Positions 1 through 8,628 are shown, counted from the stretch's first letter. The stretch: DNA of 64,000 nucleotides from Lentzea sp. NBRC 105346 (GCF_030269605.1 NZ_BSTQ01000021.1:62001-126000), one strand, 5' to 3'. Translations and numbers: made by a program. The notes: generated by a model not told the origin, from the sequence alone.

Positions 1-117
1 ACCGGCCTCGGCCTGGACATCTCGTGGCGGATCGTGGTCAACAAGCACCAGGGCGACATCCGCGTCGAGTCCGCGCCGGGCGACACGCGTTTCCAGGTGG
101 TTCTCCCCATGGGTTGA
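1..117 (+). CDS. Sensor histidine kinase, C-terminal end (partial)
   Basis: This is the last 38 codons of a gene that begins before the window. The residues read [20 protein letters not shown], then a short beta hairpin and LPMG at the stop. The TGLGL glycine box is the G2 box of the HATPase_c ATP-binding domain. The following RIV-x-HxG-x-I-x-V-x-S pattern is typical of the domain's last helix and strand. It would phosphorylate a response regulator or act as an ATP-binding sensor; nothing upstream is visible to say which. It ends 60 bases before the next start, with an operator-like repeat between, so it is probably a separate unit. Confidence 0.75.
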   Translation, partial: TGLGLDISWRIVVNKHQGDIRVESAPGDTRFQVVLPMG

Positions 118-129
118 CGCAACCGTTCA

Positions 130-163
130 GTTGCCATAGTGTCGCAACCAACGGGTTGCCATA
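130..163 (+). promoter_or_regulatory. Probable ArsR operator/promoter of the SRPBCC-arsR operon
   Basis: Two direct copies of TTGCCATA (131-138 and 156-163) lie 25 bases apart. Between them GCAACC (144-149) and GGTTGC (154-159) form an inverted repeat. The block ends 14 bases before the first gene of an operon encoding an ArsR repressor, so autoregulatory binding is the simplest reading (inference). Confidence 0.5.
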
Positions 164-177
164 CTGTGGAGGTTGTC

Positions 178-609
178 ATGGGTTTTCCTGATCGCATCGA
201 GCGGACCGTCGACGTCGCGCACCCGCCGGCCAAGGTGTGGGCGGCACTCACCACCGCCGAGGGGCTCGCGTCCTGGTTCGGCAACACCGCGACCATCGAC
301 CTGCGTCCGGGCGGCGCGGCGCGCATGACGTGGACCGAGGGACACGTGGCCGAGATGCGGGTGGAACGGGTCGAGGAGCCGTCGGTCTTCGGGTTCACCT
401 GGCACATCTACGGCCTGCCCGAGGACGACCCGCGGCGCACCTACGTCGAGTTCACGCTCGCACCGACCGGCACCGGGACCCGCCTGACGGTCGTCGAGTC
501 CGGCTTCGCCCAGCTGCCCGACGACATGCACGACAAGGCGTTCAACGGCAACACCGACGGCTGGCGCAGCGAGCTCGGCGAACTCGTCGCGTACCTCGAT
601 GCGGCCTGA
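178..609 (+). CDS. SRPBCC/AHSA1-family protein
   Basis: This 143-residue protein belongs to the START-like (Activator of Hsp90 ATPase homologue 1) family. It shows the usual opening with RTVDVAHPPAKVWAAL, the WFG turn near residue 35, a central strand series with the RVERVEEP segment, and a final helix ending in ELGELVAYLDAA. These small proteins bind hydrophobic ligands in a cavity; the ligand is not predictable. The ATG at 178 follows GGAGG and places the conserved N-terminus at residue 5. The stop overlaps the start of the ArsR gene by 11 bases, so the two are translationally coupled. SRPBCC-ArsR pairs of this kind are common in actinobacteria and are usually autoregulated. Confidence 0.88.
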   Translation: MGFPDRIERTVDVAHPPAKVWAALTTAEGLASWFGNTATIDLRPGGAARMTWTEGHVAEMRVERVEEPSVFGFTWHIYGLPEDDPRRTYVEFTLAPTGTGTRLTVVESGFAQLPDDMHDKAFNGNTDGWRSELGELVAYLDAA

Positions 610-970
610 CGCCGAGGCGGTCGCCGAGCAGGTCTTCATCGCCCTCGCCGACCCGAGCCGGCGCGGCATCCTGGCCGCGCTGGCCGCGGGCGGGCCCGCG
701 ACGGCAACCGACCTCGCCGACCGGCTGCCGATCACGCGGCAGGCGATCGCCAAACACCTCGCCCTGCTCGCCGAAGCCGGACTGGTGACGGCCGAGCCCG
801 GCGAACGGCGGCGCGTGCGGTACCGGCTGCGCTCGGCGCCGATGCAGGTGGCACAACAGTTCCTGGCCGCGCTGGCGCGCGACTGGGACGGCCCGCTCGC
901 CGCGTTGCGGGAGCACCTCGACCAGAAAGGCGGACACGATGATGAAAACGCCCCCGATCGTCTCGGCTGA
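599..970 (+). CDS. ArsR-family winged-helix transcriptional regulator
   Basis: A 123-residue ArsR-type repressor. The winged helix is clear: ADPSRRGILAAL (helix 1), TATDLADRLPITRQAIAKHL (helix-turn-helix) and a wing around GLVTAEPGERRRVRYRL. No metal-binding Cys-rich motif is seen, so it probably belongs to the non-metal class paired with SRPBCC proteins. Its start lies inside the end of the preceding gene, and its own end overlaps the next gene, giving one operon of three. The operator-like repeats at 130-163 are its likely target. Confidence 0.9.
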   Translation: MRPDAEAVAEQVFIALADPSRRGILAALAAGGPATATDLADRLPITRQAIAKHLALLAEAGLVTAEPGERRRVRYRLRSAPMQVAQQFLAALARDWDGPLAALREHLDQKGGHDDENAPDRLG

Positions 971-1646
971 GGACTGGGAAGCGGCGCGGGCGGAACTGCT
1001 CGTGCGCGAGAAGGAGGTCACCCGAGCGAAGGACGCGCTGGCCGCCGAGCGGCGCCGGATGCCTTGGCTCGCGGTGGAGAAGCAGTACTTCTTCGACGGC
1101 CCGCGCGGCCGGGTGAGCCTGCCGGAGTTGTTCGAGGGACGCCGCCAGCTGATCGTCTACCGCGCGTTCCTCGAACCCGGCGTGTTCGGCTGGCCCGACC
1201 ACGCGTGCCGCGGCTGTTCCCTGGTGGCGGACCAGGTCGCGGACGTCGCCCACCTCAACGCCCGCGACACCACGCTCGTCTTCGTGTCGCGGGCGCCGCA
1301 ACCGGACATCTCACGCGTGAAGGCGCGAATGGGCTGGACGATGCCCTGGTACACGATGACCGACTCGTTCGACGCCGACTTCGGTGTGGACGAATGGCAC
1401 GGCACCAACGTGTTCTTCCGGTCCGACGATCGGGTGTTCCGCACGTACTTCATCAACAACCGCGGCGACGAGGCGATGGGCGGCACCTGGAGCTATCTCG
1501 ACCTCACGCCGCTGGGGCGGCAGGAGAACTGGGAGGACTCGCCTTCGGGCTACCCGCAGTCCGCGCCGTACGCGTGGTGGAACTGGCACGACGCATACGA
1601 GAATCAAGCCTCTGGCCAGACCAGTTCCCAGGTCTCGTCGCCGTAG
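939..1646 (+). CDS. DUF899-family thioredoxin-fold protein
   Basis: About 235 residues with the full DUF899 layout: N-terminal helix with VSAEDWEAARAELLVREKE, the central FFDGPRGRVSLPELFEGRRQL, the FLEPGVFGWPDHACRGCS segment holding the conserved C-x-x-C, and a C-terminal part ending in PYAWWNWHDAY. The fold is related to thioredoxin and peroxiredoxins; the substrate is unknown. It overlaps the arsR gene by 32 bases and is the third gene of that operon. After the family's normal end the frame runs on for about 15 more codons into the 3' end of the convergent gene, so the last residues are probably not conserved. Confidence 0.85.
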   Translation: MMKTPPIVSAEDWEAARAELLVREKEVTRAKDALAAERRRMPWLAVEKQYFFDGPRGRVSLPELFEGRRQLIVYRAFLEPGVFGWPDHACRGCSLVADQVADVAHLNARDTTLVFVSRAPQPDISRVKARMGWTMPWYTMTDSFDADFGVDEWHGTNVFFRSDDRVFRTYFINNRGDEAMGGTWSYLDLTPLGRQENWEDSPSGYPQSAPYAWWNWHDAYENQASGQTSSQVSSP

Positions 1647-2089
1647 AGGGACTCGTACCGGAACCCCAGCCGCAACCTCGTGGTGAGCAGCTCGGCGAAC
1701 TCGGCGTGAGCGCGGCTGTCGTAGTCCGGCACCCTCAGGAGGAACTCTCGGTATCCGACCTCAAGGATCGAGCCGGTCGTGAACGTCGCGGCGGACGGGC
1801 GCCACTCGGTCAGGGTGTCGCGCACCTGGTCCATCGCCGCTTTCCCGAACCTGCCGACTCGTGTCCCGTCGAGCTCGACCCACGAGTCCGTGATGACCGC
1901 CGGGCCGATGCCGACGTTGGACAGCACGAGTCCGGCCGTGTCGCTGACATGAAACCTGGCGCCCATCTGCAGGACCGGGCGGACCAGCTTCCGGTTGTGC
2001 AGCCGGGTGGCGCGCGCCTGGCTGTACGAGATCCACAGTGCCAGCGCCGCAATTACGGTCGCCGCCACGGACGTGACCAAGCTCGCCAC
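1604..2089 (-). CDS. Hypothetical membrane-anchored protein
   Basis: A protein of about 161 residues with one N-terminal membrane helix (LVTSVAATVIAALALWISYS) followed by a basic segment and a soluble part of mixed strands. I do not recognise a family; the layout resembles the many small actinobacterial proteins in which an N-terminal helix precedes a beta domain. A GTG start at 2089 is chosen because GGGGA sits just upstream and the membrane helix follows directly; an ATG at 2143 would add 18 residues. Its 3' end overlaps the convergent DUF899 gene by 43 bases. Confidence 0.55.
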   Translation of the reverse strand: MASLVTSVAATVIAALALWISYSQARATRLHNRKLVRPVLQMGARFHVSDTAGLVLSNVGIGPAVITDSWVELDGTRVGRFGKAAMDQVRDTLTEWRPSAATFTTGSILEVGYREFLLRVPDYDSRAHAEFAELLTTRLRLGFRYESLYGDETWELVWPEA

Positions 2090-2128
2090 GTGGCATCCCC
2101 TCTCATCGATGTCGATCAGTGTTCTGGA

Positions 2129-2188
2129 CGTCCCAGCACACACCGTCGCCGCAGCTCACACCCCCGGAACCGTCCCAGCGTCCCAGAA
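2129..2188 (+). promoter_or_regulatory. Three-box CGTCCCAG regulatory element
   Basis: CGTCCCAG occurs at 2129-2136 and as a head-to-tail pair at 2171-2178 and 2179-2186, followed by AA. CAGCTCA lies between, 15 bases after the first box. The same boxes, spacing and central CAGCTCA recur upstream of the small secreted protein at 33903-34376. Box 3 ends 80 bases before this gene's start. The binding protein is unknown. Confidence 0.6.
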
Positions 2189-2266
2189 TGCGCCGAACCC
2201 GTTGTCAGCCGCGACAACCGAAGGCCACCCTCTCCCCTGCGATCACCACGGGGAAAGGGGAAAACC

Positions 2267-2746
2267 GTGCGAGCAAGAAAACTCTTGGCGCAACTGGCAG
2301 TGGCCGGTCTCGTCATCGGGGGCATGACAGTAGCGGCGCCGGCCGCCCACGCGGACTCCAGCGCGTGCAACCAGGCGTTCGCGGACGTCCCAGGTGAGGT
2401 CGAGTACAACGGCAACGGCCGTGACGTGAACCTGCCCGCGACGCTGCATGGCAAGAAGGTCCACCTGAAGAACGGCCGGGCGTTCAACCAGTCCTACGCG
2501 ACGGTGGACAACCCGAGCCGCGGCGACATCATCTCGATCGACCGCGCCACCGACTCCGACAAGCTCAACACCACCAAGAAGTGGTGGCGGACCGACGAGA
2601 TCCGCGGCTGGGAGTACTGCCAGGCGAACACCGATTCCAAGTGGCGAACGCCGACCATGAACAACTGGCATCGGCCGATGCGGGTCTGCCTGCGGCACAA
2701 CGGGGCACTGCAGTGCTCCAACATCTGGTACGCCGACCAGAGCTGA
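2267..2746 (+). CDS. Small secreted protein
   Basis: A 159-residue exported protein. The GTG at 2267 follows a strong GGGGAAAGGGG site. The signal peptide has basic VRARK, a hydrophobic core (LLAQLAVAGLVIGG) and an APAAHA cleavage site near residue 34. The mature part is about 125 residues with Trp- and Arg-rich stretches (KKWWRTDEIRGWEYCQ, NNWHRPMRVCLRHNG) and four cysteines likely to form disulfides. I do not recognise the family. It shares no clear similarity with the protein at 33903-34376 but has the same promoter architecture, suggesting co-regulation. Confidence 0.75.
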   Translation: MRARKLLAQLAVAGLVIGGMTVAAPAAHADSSACNQAFADVPGEVEYNGNGRDVNLPATLHGKKVHLKNGRAFNQSYATVDNPSRGDIISIDRATDSDKLNTTKKWWRTDEIRGWEYCQANTDSKWRTPTMNNWHRPMRVCLRHNGALQCSNIWYADQS

Positions 2747-2783
2747 CCGCGCCGGGGGCGAGTGGGTCACGGTTCGATACCAA

Positions 2784-2799
2784 CCAAGCGTCTGCTTGG
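2784..2799. promoter_or_regulatory. Inverted repeat before the ABC operon
   Basis: CCAAGC-GTCT-GCTTGG is a perfect palindrome 58 bases before the lipoprotein start. AAGC-N4-GCTT centres are typical of TetR-family operators, but the same hairpin could also end transcription of the preceding gene. A possible -10 (TACCGT, 2844-2849) lies eight bases before the start codon. Confidence 0.4.
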
Positions 2800-2857
2800 G
2801 TGAATCACGTCGGATCTTCTCGCCCCTGAACCGATCAGGTGTGTACCGTTCGCCCAC

Positions 2858-4246
2858 ATGCGTTGCAGGACTGCCCTTGTGGCGCTAGTGGCATGTGCGC
2901 TGATCGCAGGCTGTGGAAGCAGGCTGACGGCCGATCAGCGCGCGGCACTCGCCGCACCCCAGGGCGCAGCAGGCGAAGCACAACCGGGCACCCCTGCCGA
3001 AGACGGCACGGTGCCCGGCGACAACGGCACGCCGGGATCGACGGGTGACGCGAAACCGGCCCAAGGTCAGACACCGCCCGGCAGCATCGCGTCCGGATGC
3101 AGCGGAACCGGTGGCGCCACGGACAAAGGCGTCACCGCGGGCGAGATCACCATCGCCAACATCTCCGACATCAGCGGGCCGGTGCCGGGACTTTTCCAGT
3201 CCGCACAACAGGCGACGAAGGCGTTCGTCGAGTACTTCAACGCCACGCAGGGCGCGATCTGCGGCCGCAAGCTGAAGCTCGTGTCGTTCGACTCGCGCAC
3301 GGACAGCGGCGGCGACCAGCAGGCCACCACGCAGGCGTGCGAGCAGGCGTTCGCGCTCGTGGGTTCGATGTCGGCGTTCGACCAGGGCGGTGGACCGGCC
3401 GCGGCCGGGTGCGGCATCCCGGACCTGCGGGCGTCCACGGTCACCGCGCAGCGGCAACGCACCGCGGTGACCTACGGCGTCGCGTCGAACCAGGTGAACC
3501 TCGTGTCGTCGGCGATGCCCGACCTCGTGAAGGCGAGTTATCCCGACACCGTGGGCAAAGCCGCGTTCCTGTACCTCAACGCGGACGCCAGCGCGCAGAA
3601 CGCCCGCAGTTTCCAGAAGGCGGCCGAGGCCCGCGGGTTCACGTTCGTCTACACGCAGGCCATCGACATCGCCGACGTCAACTACGCGCCGTATGTCGCG
3701 CAGCTCAAGGAGAAGGGCGCGCGGATCGTGTACTGGGTCGGCTCGGCGCAGTACGCGGTGCGGCTGCAGCAGGCCATGCGACAGCAGGGGTACACACCGG
3801 ACGCGTTCGTCACGGATCCGACCGCGTACGACCCGCAGTACGTGCGGCAGGGCGGCGCGGCCGTCGACGGCACCGTGGTGTTCACCAACGCCGCGTTGTT
3901 CGAAGAGGCCAACGCGCAGCAGAAGCTGTACCGGGAGTGGCTCGCCCGCGTCGCGCCCGGTGCGGCGCCGAGCTACTTCGGCATGTTCGCCTGGGCCGCC
4001 GCGCGGTTGTTCGTGCAGCTGGCGGTGAAGATCGGGCCGCAGCTCACGCGCAAGGCCATGCTCGACGCGATCAGAGGTGTGCACGACTACACGGGTGAAG
4101 GACTGGTCGCGCCCCAGGATGTTGGGGGCAAACGAACTTCGGCGTGCATGTCGCTGGTCCGGCTGAAAGGCGGGGCGTGGGCGAGGCTGGCGCCGGCGTC
4201 GGGCTACTCGTGCGGCAGCCTGATCGACACCGGGGTCGGCGGATGA
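2858..4246 (+). CDS. Branched-chain amino acid-type ABC transporter substrate-binding lipoprotein
   Basis: A 462-residue lipoprotein. The signal peptide ends in the lipobox LIAGC (Cys about residue 19), followed by a flexible Gly/Pro/Glu-rich linker to about residue 85 and then a periplasmic-binding domain of the LivJ type (Peripla_BP_6): GVTAGEITIANISDISGPVPG, the VEYFNA helix, FLYLNADASAQNARSF and the late YFGMFAWAAARLFVQ helix. It would capture an amino acid, amide or related small ligand outside the membrane for the permease encoded next; the true ligand cannot be told. Its stop overlaps the permease start (ATGA). Confidence 0.9.
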   Translation: MRCRTALVALVACALIAGCGSRLTADQRAALAAPQGAAGEAQPGTPAEDGTVPGDNGTPGSTGDAKPAQGQTPPGSIASGCSGTGGATDKGVTAGEITIANISDISGPVPGLFQSAQQATKAFVEYFNATQGAICGRKLKLVSFDSRTDSGGDQQATTQACEQAFALVGSMSAFDQGGGPAAAGCGIPDLRASTVTAQRQRTAVTYGVASNQVNLVSSAMPDLVKASYPDTVGKAAFLYLNADASAQNARSFQKAAEARGFTFVYTQAIDIADVNYAPYVAQLKEKGARIVYWVGSAQYAVRLQQAMRQQGYTPDAFVTDPTAYDPQYVRQGGAAVDGTVVFTNAALFEEANAQQKLYREWLARVAPGAAPSYFGMFAWAAARLFVQLAVKIGPQLTRKAMLDAIRGVHDYTGEGLVAPQDVGGKRTSACMSLVRLKGGAWARLAPASGYSCGSLIDTGVGG

Positions 4247-6054
4247 CGGCCCTGCTGGCGTACACGATCTTCGGGCTGGTGACCGGCGGCGCGTACGCCG
4301 TCGTCGCCGGCGGGCTCGTGCTGACCTACAGCACCTCCAAGGTGTTCAACGTCGGGCACGGCGCGATCGGCATGGTGATGGCCTTCCTGTACTGGGAGCT
4401 CGCCGAGAACCGCGGCCTGCCGCAGTGGCTCGCCCTGCTGATCGTGGTCGGCGGCTGCGCGCCGGTGTTCGGGCTGCTGGTCGAACGGTTCGTGATGCGC
4501 AGGCTCGCGGGCGCGCCCGTCGGCGTCACACTGGTGGCGGGCGTGGGCATCCTGGTCGGGCTGATCGGCGCGGCGCAGGTGATCTGGCCGCCCGCGGCCC
4601 GGCCCGTCCGGCCGTTCCTCGATCGGTACGGCGTCCACATCGGACAGTCGTTCGTCAGCGGGCACGATCTGGTGACGCTCGCCTGTGCGATCGCGGTCGC
4701 CGCCGGGCTGTACCTGCTGCTCAACCGCACCCGCACCGGGCTGGCGATGCGCGCGTGCGTGGACGCCCCGGAGTTGGCCGCGCTCTACGGCATCCGGCCG
4801 CACCGGCTGTCGGCGCTCAGCTGGGCGATCGGCTCGGCGCTGGCCGCGCTCGGCGGCATCCTGCTGACCCCGGTGGTGCAGCTGGACTACGTGACGATGA
4901 CGCTGCTGGTGATCACCGCGTACACCGCGGCGTTGGTGGGACGGCTGCGCAGCCTGCCGTGGACGTTCGCGGGCGCGCTCGTACTGGGTCTCGTGCAGTC
5001 CTACGCCGTGGCGTACCTGCCGTCGTCGCAGTTCTGGATCTCCTTCCGCGCGGCGATTCCCGCGCTGTTGCTGTTCCTCGTACTGCTCGCACTCCCCCAG
5101 TCGCCGCTGCGGATCGGTGGCGTGCGCGGCTCGCGCGGGGTGGCCGTGCCGTCAGCAGGCCTGACCGCGCTCGGGGCCGCCGGACTGCTCGCCGTGGTGC
5201 TGGTGCTCGCCCTGCTCGTCGACAACACCGTCGCCGGGCAGCTCGCGCTGGCCCTGGTGTTCGGCATCGTGCTGCTGTCGATGGTGCTGCTCACCGGGTA
5301 CGGCGGCGTGGTGTCGCTGGGGCAGTTCACGTTCGTCGGGGTGGGCGCGGTGACCGTGGCGCGGCTGGGCACCGCGTCACCGTGGGCGTTGCTACTGGGC
5401 GCGCTCGTGTCCGGCGCGGTCGGCGCGCTGGTCGCGTTGCCCGCACTACGCGTGCGCGGGTTGTACCTCGCGCTGGCCACGCTGGGGTTCGCGCAGCTGA
5501 TGGACAAGCTCGTGCTGCAGTCCCCGATCGCGTTCGGGGTGCGCGGCAGCCTGCAGGTGCCCCGCCTGGTCTCCTCTGCGCAGGCTCAACTGCTGCTCGC
5601 GGCCGTGATGTTCGCGCTCGTCGGAGCGGGCGTGCTCGCGGTGCGGCGCGGCCGGCTCGGGCGGCGGCTGATCGCGGTCAAGGACAGTCCCGCGGCGTGC
5701 GCGACGCTGGGGGTGAACGTGCGCTGGATCAGGGTCGGCGTGTTCGCGTTGTCGGCCGCCATCGCGGGGCTCGCGGGCGGACTGTTCGCCCAGCTGCGGG
5801 AAACCGTGGCGGCGAGCGACTTCCAGCTGTTCAACAACCTGCCGCTGCTGCTGTTCGCGGTGATCGCCGGCGTCACGTCGGTGACCGGCGCGCTGGTCGG
5901 CGGAGTGCTCCTGATGATGCTTCCCGTGCTGCAGAGCGGGTTTCCGGCGCTGGCCGGCGTGGCGGTGGTGCTGCTCGGCGTCGCCGCGGCCGGACTGGCC
6001 CGCGACCCGAACGGGCTGGTGAGCTGGATCTTCCGCGCGTGGCGGCCGGCATGA
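4243..6054 (+). CDS. Fused LivH-LivM branched-chain amino acid-type permease
   Basis: A 603-residue integral membrane protein in which two permease subunits are joined. Residues 1-290 match LivH (GLVTGGAYAVVAGGLVLTY, NVGHGAIGM, RTGLAMRACVDAPELAALYG), and residues about 335-600 match LivM (GYGGVVSLGQFTFVGVGAV, LYLALATLGFAQL, LGRRLIAVKDSPAACATLGV). Both coupling-helix segments for the ATPases are present. In most bacteria these are two proteins; a fusion keeps the 1:1 ratio. It starts at the ATGA overlap with the lipoprotein gene and ends with another ATGA overlap with LivG. Confidence 0.93.
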   Translation: MTALLAYTIFGLVTGGAYAVVAGGLVLTYSTSKVFNVGHGAIGMVMAFLYWELAENRGLPQWLALLIVVGGCAPVFGLLVERFVMRRLAGAPVGVTLVAGVGILVGLIGAAQVIWPPAARPVRPFLDRYGVHIGQSFVSGHDLVTLACAIAVAAGLYLLLNRTRTGLAMRACVDAPELAALYGIRPHRLSALSWAIGSALAALGGILLTPVVQLDYVTMTLLVITAYTAALVGRLRSLPWTFAGALVLGLVQSYAVAYLPSSQFWISFRAAIPALLLFLVLLALPQSPLRIGGVRGSRGVAVPSAGLTALGAAGLLAVVLVLALLVDNTVAGQLALALVFGIVLLSMVLLTGYGGVVSLGQFTFVGVGAVTVARLGTASPWALLLGALVSGAVGALVALPALRVRGLYLALATLGFAQLMDKLVLQSPIAFGVRGSLQVPRLVSSAQAQLLLAAVMFALVGAGVLAVRRGRLGRRLIAVKDSPAACATLGVNVRWIRVGVFALSAAIAGLAGGLFAQLRETVAASDFQLFNNLPLLLFAVIAGVTSVTGALVGGVLLMMLPVLQSGFPALAGVAVVLLGVAAAGLARDPNGLVSWIFRAWRPA

Positions 6055-6743
6055 GCACCCTGCTGGTCGACGGCGTGACGGTCCGCTTCGGCGAGGTGAT
6101 CGCGGTCGACGACGTCACGTTCTCCGTCGGCACCGGCGTGACCGGGTTGATCGGCCCGAACGGCGCGGGCAAGACGACGCTGTTCGACGTCGTCAGCGGG
6201 CTGCGCCGCCCGTCGTCGGGCCGGGTGCTGCTCGACGGTCACGACGTGACGGCGAAGGGACCGCACCAGCGGTCGCGGCTCGGGGTGGCCCGGACGTTCC
6301 AGCGACTCGAGGTGTTCGGATCGCTGACGGTGTGGGAGAACGTGGTGGTGGCGCTGGAAAGCCGCCGCCGGCCCGCCCGGCTCGCCGACGACCTGCTGGA
6401 CCGGGTGGGGATCGGTGAGTTCGCCGGGCGGCAGGCGGACGCCGTGCCGACCGGTGCCGCGCGGCTGCTGGAACTGGCCCGCGCGCTGGCCACCGACCCG
6501 CAACTGTTGCTGCTCGACGAACCGTCCTCCGGGCTGGACCGGCAGGAGACCGACGCGTTCGGCGCGCTGCTGCGTGAACTCACCGCCGAGGGGCGCGCGG
6601 TCGTGCTGGTCGAGCACGACATGGACCTCGTGATGGGCTACTGCGACCACGTGCACGTGCTGAACCTGGGCCGCCTGCTCGCGTCCGGCACACCGGACGA
6701 GATCCGGGCGCACGACGGCGTTCGGGAGGCGTACCTCGGATGA
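6051..6743 (+). CDS. LivG-type ABC transporter ATP-binding protein
   Basis: A 230-residue ATPase. Walker A is GPNGAGKTT (about residue 36), the Q-loop follows ARTFQRLEVF, Walker B is LLLLDEPSSGLD and the H-loop is VLVEHDMDLV. The ABC signature is unusual: the usual LSxGxQ is replaced by VPTGAARLLELARAL, as in some LivG-like proteins, so the Gly remains but the Ser does not. It pairs with LivF to power the fused permease. Starts and ends are ATGA overlaps with its neighbours. Confidence 0.92.
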   Translation: MSTLLVDGVTVRFGEVIAVDDVTFSVGTGVTGLIGPNGAGKTTLFDVVSGLRRPSSGRVLLDGHDVTAKGPHQRSRLGVARTFQRLEVFGSLTVWENVVVALESRRRPARLADDLLDRVGIGEFAGRQADAVPTGAARLLELARALATDPQLLLLDEPSSGLDRQETDAFGALLRELTAEGRAVVLVEHDMDLVMGYCDHVHVLNLGRLLASGTPDEIRAHDGVREAYLG

Positions 6744-7390
6744 TCGAGCTGACCGATGTGCACGCCGGTTACGGCCGGATCGAAGTGCTGCGCGGTGTCG
6801 ATCTCCACGTCCCGCGCGGCACGGTGACCGCGCTGCTGGGACCGAACGGCGCGGGCAAGTCCACCCTCGTCAAAGTCCTCAGTGGACAGTTGCGAGCCAC
6901 GTCGGGTCACGTGCACCTCGGTGGCGTGCACGTCAACGACGCGGCGCCGCACGACCTCGCGCGGGCGGGGCTGTGCACGATCCCGGAGGGCCGGGCGATC
7001 TTCCCCAACCTCACGGTCGCGGAGAACCTGCGGCTCATGCGCGGTGATCCCGGCATCGTGTACGACCGGTTCCCGAAGCTGCGCATCCGCCGCAACCAGC
7101 TGGCGGGCTCGATGTCCGGCGGCGAGCAGCAGATGCTCGCGTTCTCCCGCGCGCTGATCACCGATCCCGCGGTGCTGGTCATCGACGAACTGTCGATGGG
7201 GCTCGCGCCGGTCATCGTCGCCGAGCTGTACGACGTCGTGCGGGAGCTGGCCGACGAGGGGGTCACGATGCTGATCGTGGAGCAGTTCGCCGAGACGGCA
7301 AGCGCCGTCGCCGACCAGGTCGTCGTCCTCAAACACGGCGAGATCGCGGACGACGATCTGGCCACTGTCTACTTCGGAGGATCGGAATGA
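6740..7390 (+). CDS. LivF-type ABC transporter ATP-binding protein
   Basis: A 216-residue ATPase with Walker A GPNGAGKST, the family's PEGRAIFPNLTVAENL Q-loop region, a canonical signature MSGGEQQMLAFSRAL, Walker B VLVIDELSMGLAP and the switch region LIVEQF. The PEGR-x-IFP and GLAP motifs are typical of LivF. With LivG it forms the heterodimeric motor. It overlaps the LivG gene and the next gene by four bases each. Confidence 0.93.
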   Translation: MIELTDVHAGYGRIEVLRGVDLHVPRGTVTALLGPNGAGKSTLVKVLSGQLRATSGHVHLGGVHVNDAAPHDLARAGLCTIPEGRAIFPNLTVAENLRLMRGDPGIVYDRFPKLRIRRNQLAGSMSGGEQQMLAFSRALITDPAVLVIDELSMGLAPVIVAELYDVVRELADEGVTMLIVEQFAETASAVADQVVVLKHGEIADDDLATVYFGGSE

Positions 7391-8625
7391 GGTACACGAT
7401 AGCGATCCTGCTGGTCCTCCTCTCCCCCGCGCCCGCACACGCCGATGTCGGCGGGTTCACGCTCAACGCGCACGCGACGCCCGTGTCGGTGCTGCTGCAC
7501 ACCGACCTGATCCCGGTGCCCGCCGAACCCCAGGGCGAAGTGCATGTGTCGTACACGCAGACCGAGCTCGGGTCCGGCCCGATCGGCCGGTCGCTGGCGA
7601 GCTCGCTGTGGCCGGGCGCCGCCGTCGGCACCGGGTTGCCGCAGATGCTGGGCTTCGCGTACCCGGTGCAGGCCAACGCCGCGCACCCCGGTGGCCCGGC
7701 GGACGAGACGAAGTCCGGGATGCGCACCCACGCCGACGCCGCGCGGGTCGACTCGGCCGCGGGGGCGCAGCAGGAGGTTCCGTTCCTGCTGACCACGGAC
7801 GGTCTGGCGTCGAGCAGCACCAGTGTGGTGACAGGCACCGAGGCCAGGTCCACCGCCGTGTCGTCGGCGGGGACTATCACGCTGCTGTCCGGGCTGATCA
7901 AGCTGTCCGGGGTGTGGTTCGAGTCGGTCGCCGTGAGCAACGGGGTCCGCGGCACGGGCACCAGCGCGTTCTCGATCGCGGCGTTCACCGTGGCGGGCCA
8001 GAACTTTCCGGTCAAGGCGCCGGGTGAGGTGCCCGACGGTCTGCTGAAGGCGTTGGAACCGCTGGGGGTCACGCTGACGTGGCCGAAGGCGGAGACGAAG
8101 ATCGAGGGCACCTCGGCGACGTCGGCGAGCCGGGGGCTGGTGCTCACCGTGGACGTGCTGGCGTTGCGCAACAAGCTCGGCCTCGGCGGAATCCTCGACG
8201 GCGTCGTGGCCCCGTTGCTGCCGAAGGAACTGGCGCCGCTGCTGAACCCCTTGCGCAAGATGGAGTTCGTCGTCGGCGACACCGCGGCCGCCGCGAACGC
8301 CTCCCCCGGCGCGGGCGCACTGCCCCCACCCGCAGCGCAGGTTCCGGCAGCTCCACCACCGGCCGCGGTGCCTCCCGCCTCGGCCGGCACGCCGCCGGTC
8401 GCCGGGATCGCACCTCCCAAGGCGTCCACCCCGGCCCGCGCGTCCCGTTCCACACCACGGTCGCTGCTCGACTTTCCCGGTGTGCCCGCACTTCTCGTCG
8501 TGGCCGGCCTCGGGGTCGCCGCCGCGGGCGCGCAAGGCCTGCGTTCGCTGGGCGGGTTCCTGCTCGGCGGCGCTCCCTGTCCGTCCGGACATCCCACCGG
8601 TGTCCCCGACCTGCGCAACGGGTGA
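7387..8625 (+). CDS. Exported membrane-anchored surface protein of unknown function
   Basis: A 412-residue protein with a Sec signal (cleavage after PAHA, about residue 19), a beta-rich outer domain of about 290 residues, a Pro/Ala linker (about 300-355) and a C-terminal membrane helix (LVVAGLGVAAAGAQGL) followed by a short tail. The layout, with repeated SxxxV/TGTxARSTAVSSAGTIT-like strands, resembles the actinobacterial choice-of-anchor proteins (tentative). The start overlaps livF, so it is part of the transporter operon. A role as an accessory surface receptor or substrate-delivery protein is an inference. Confidence 0.7.
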   Translation: MRYTIAILLVLLSPAPAHADVGGFTLNAHATPVSVLLHTDLIPVPAEPQGEVHVSYTQTELGSGPIGRSLASSLWPGAAVGTGLPQMLGFAYPVQANAAHPGGPADETKSGMRTHADAARVDSAAGAQQEVPFLLTTDGLASSSTSVVTGTEARSTAVSSAGTITLLSGLIKLSGVWFESVAVSNGVRGTGTSAFSIAAFTVAGQNFPVKAPGEVPDGLLKALEPLGVTLTWPKAETKIEGTSATSASRGLVLTVDVLALRNKLGLGGILDGVVAPLLPKELAPLLNPLRKMEFVVGDTAAAANASPGAGALPPPAAQVPAAPPPAAVPPASAGTPPVAGIAPPKASTPARASRSTPRSLLDFPGVPALLVVAGLGVAAAGAQGLRSLGGFLLGGAPCPSGHPTGVPDLRNG

Positions 8626-8628
8626 ACC

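Noticed and set aside
4425-6743. A 772-codon open frame across the permease and LivG genes
   Set aside because: It is an out-of-frame reading of high-GC coding DNA: Arg/Ala-rich with no domain. The true genes in another frame have clear family motifs and tight overlaps.
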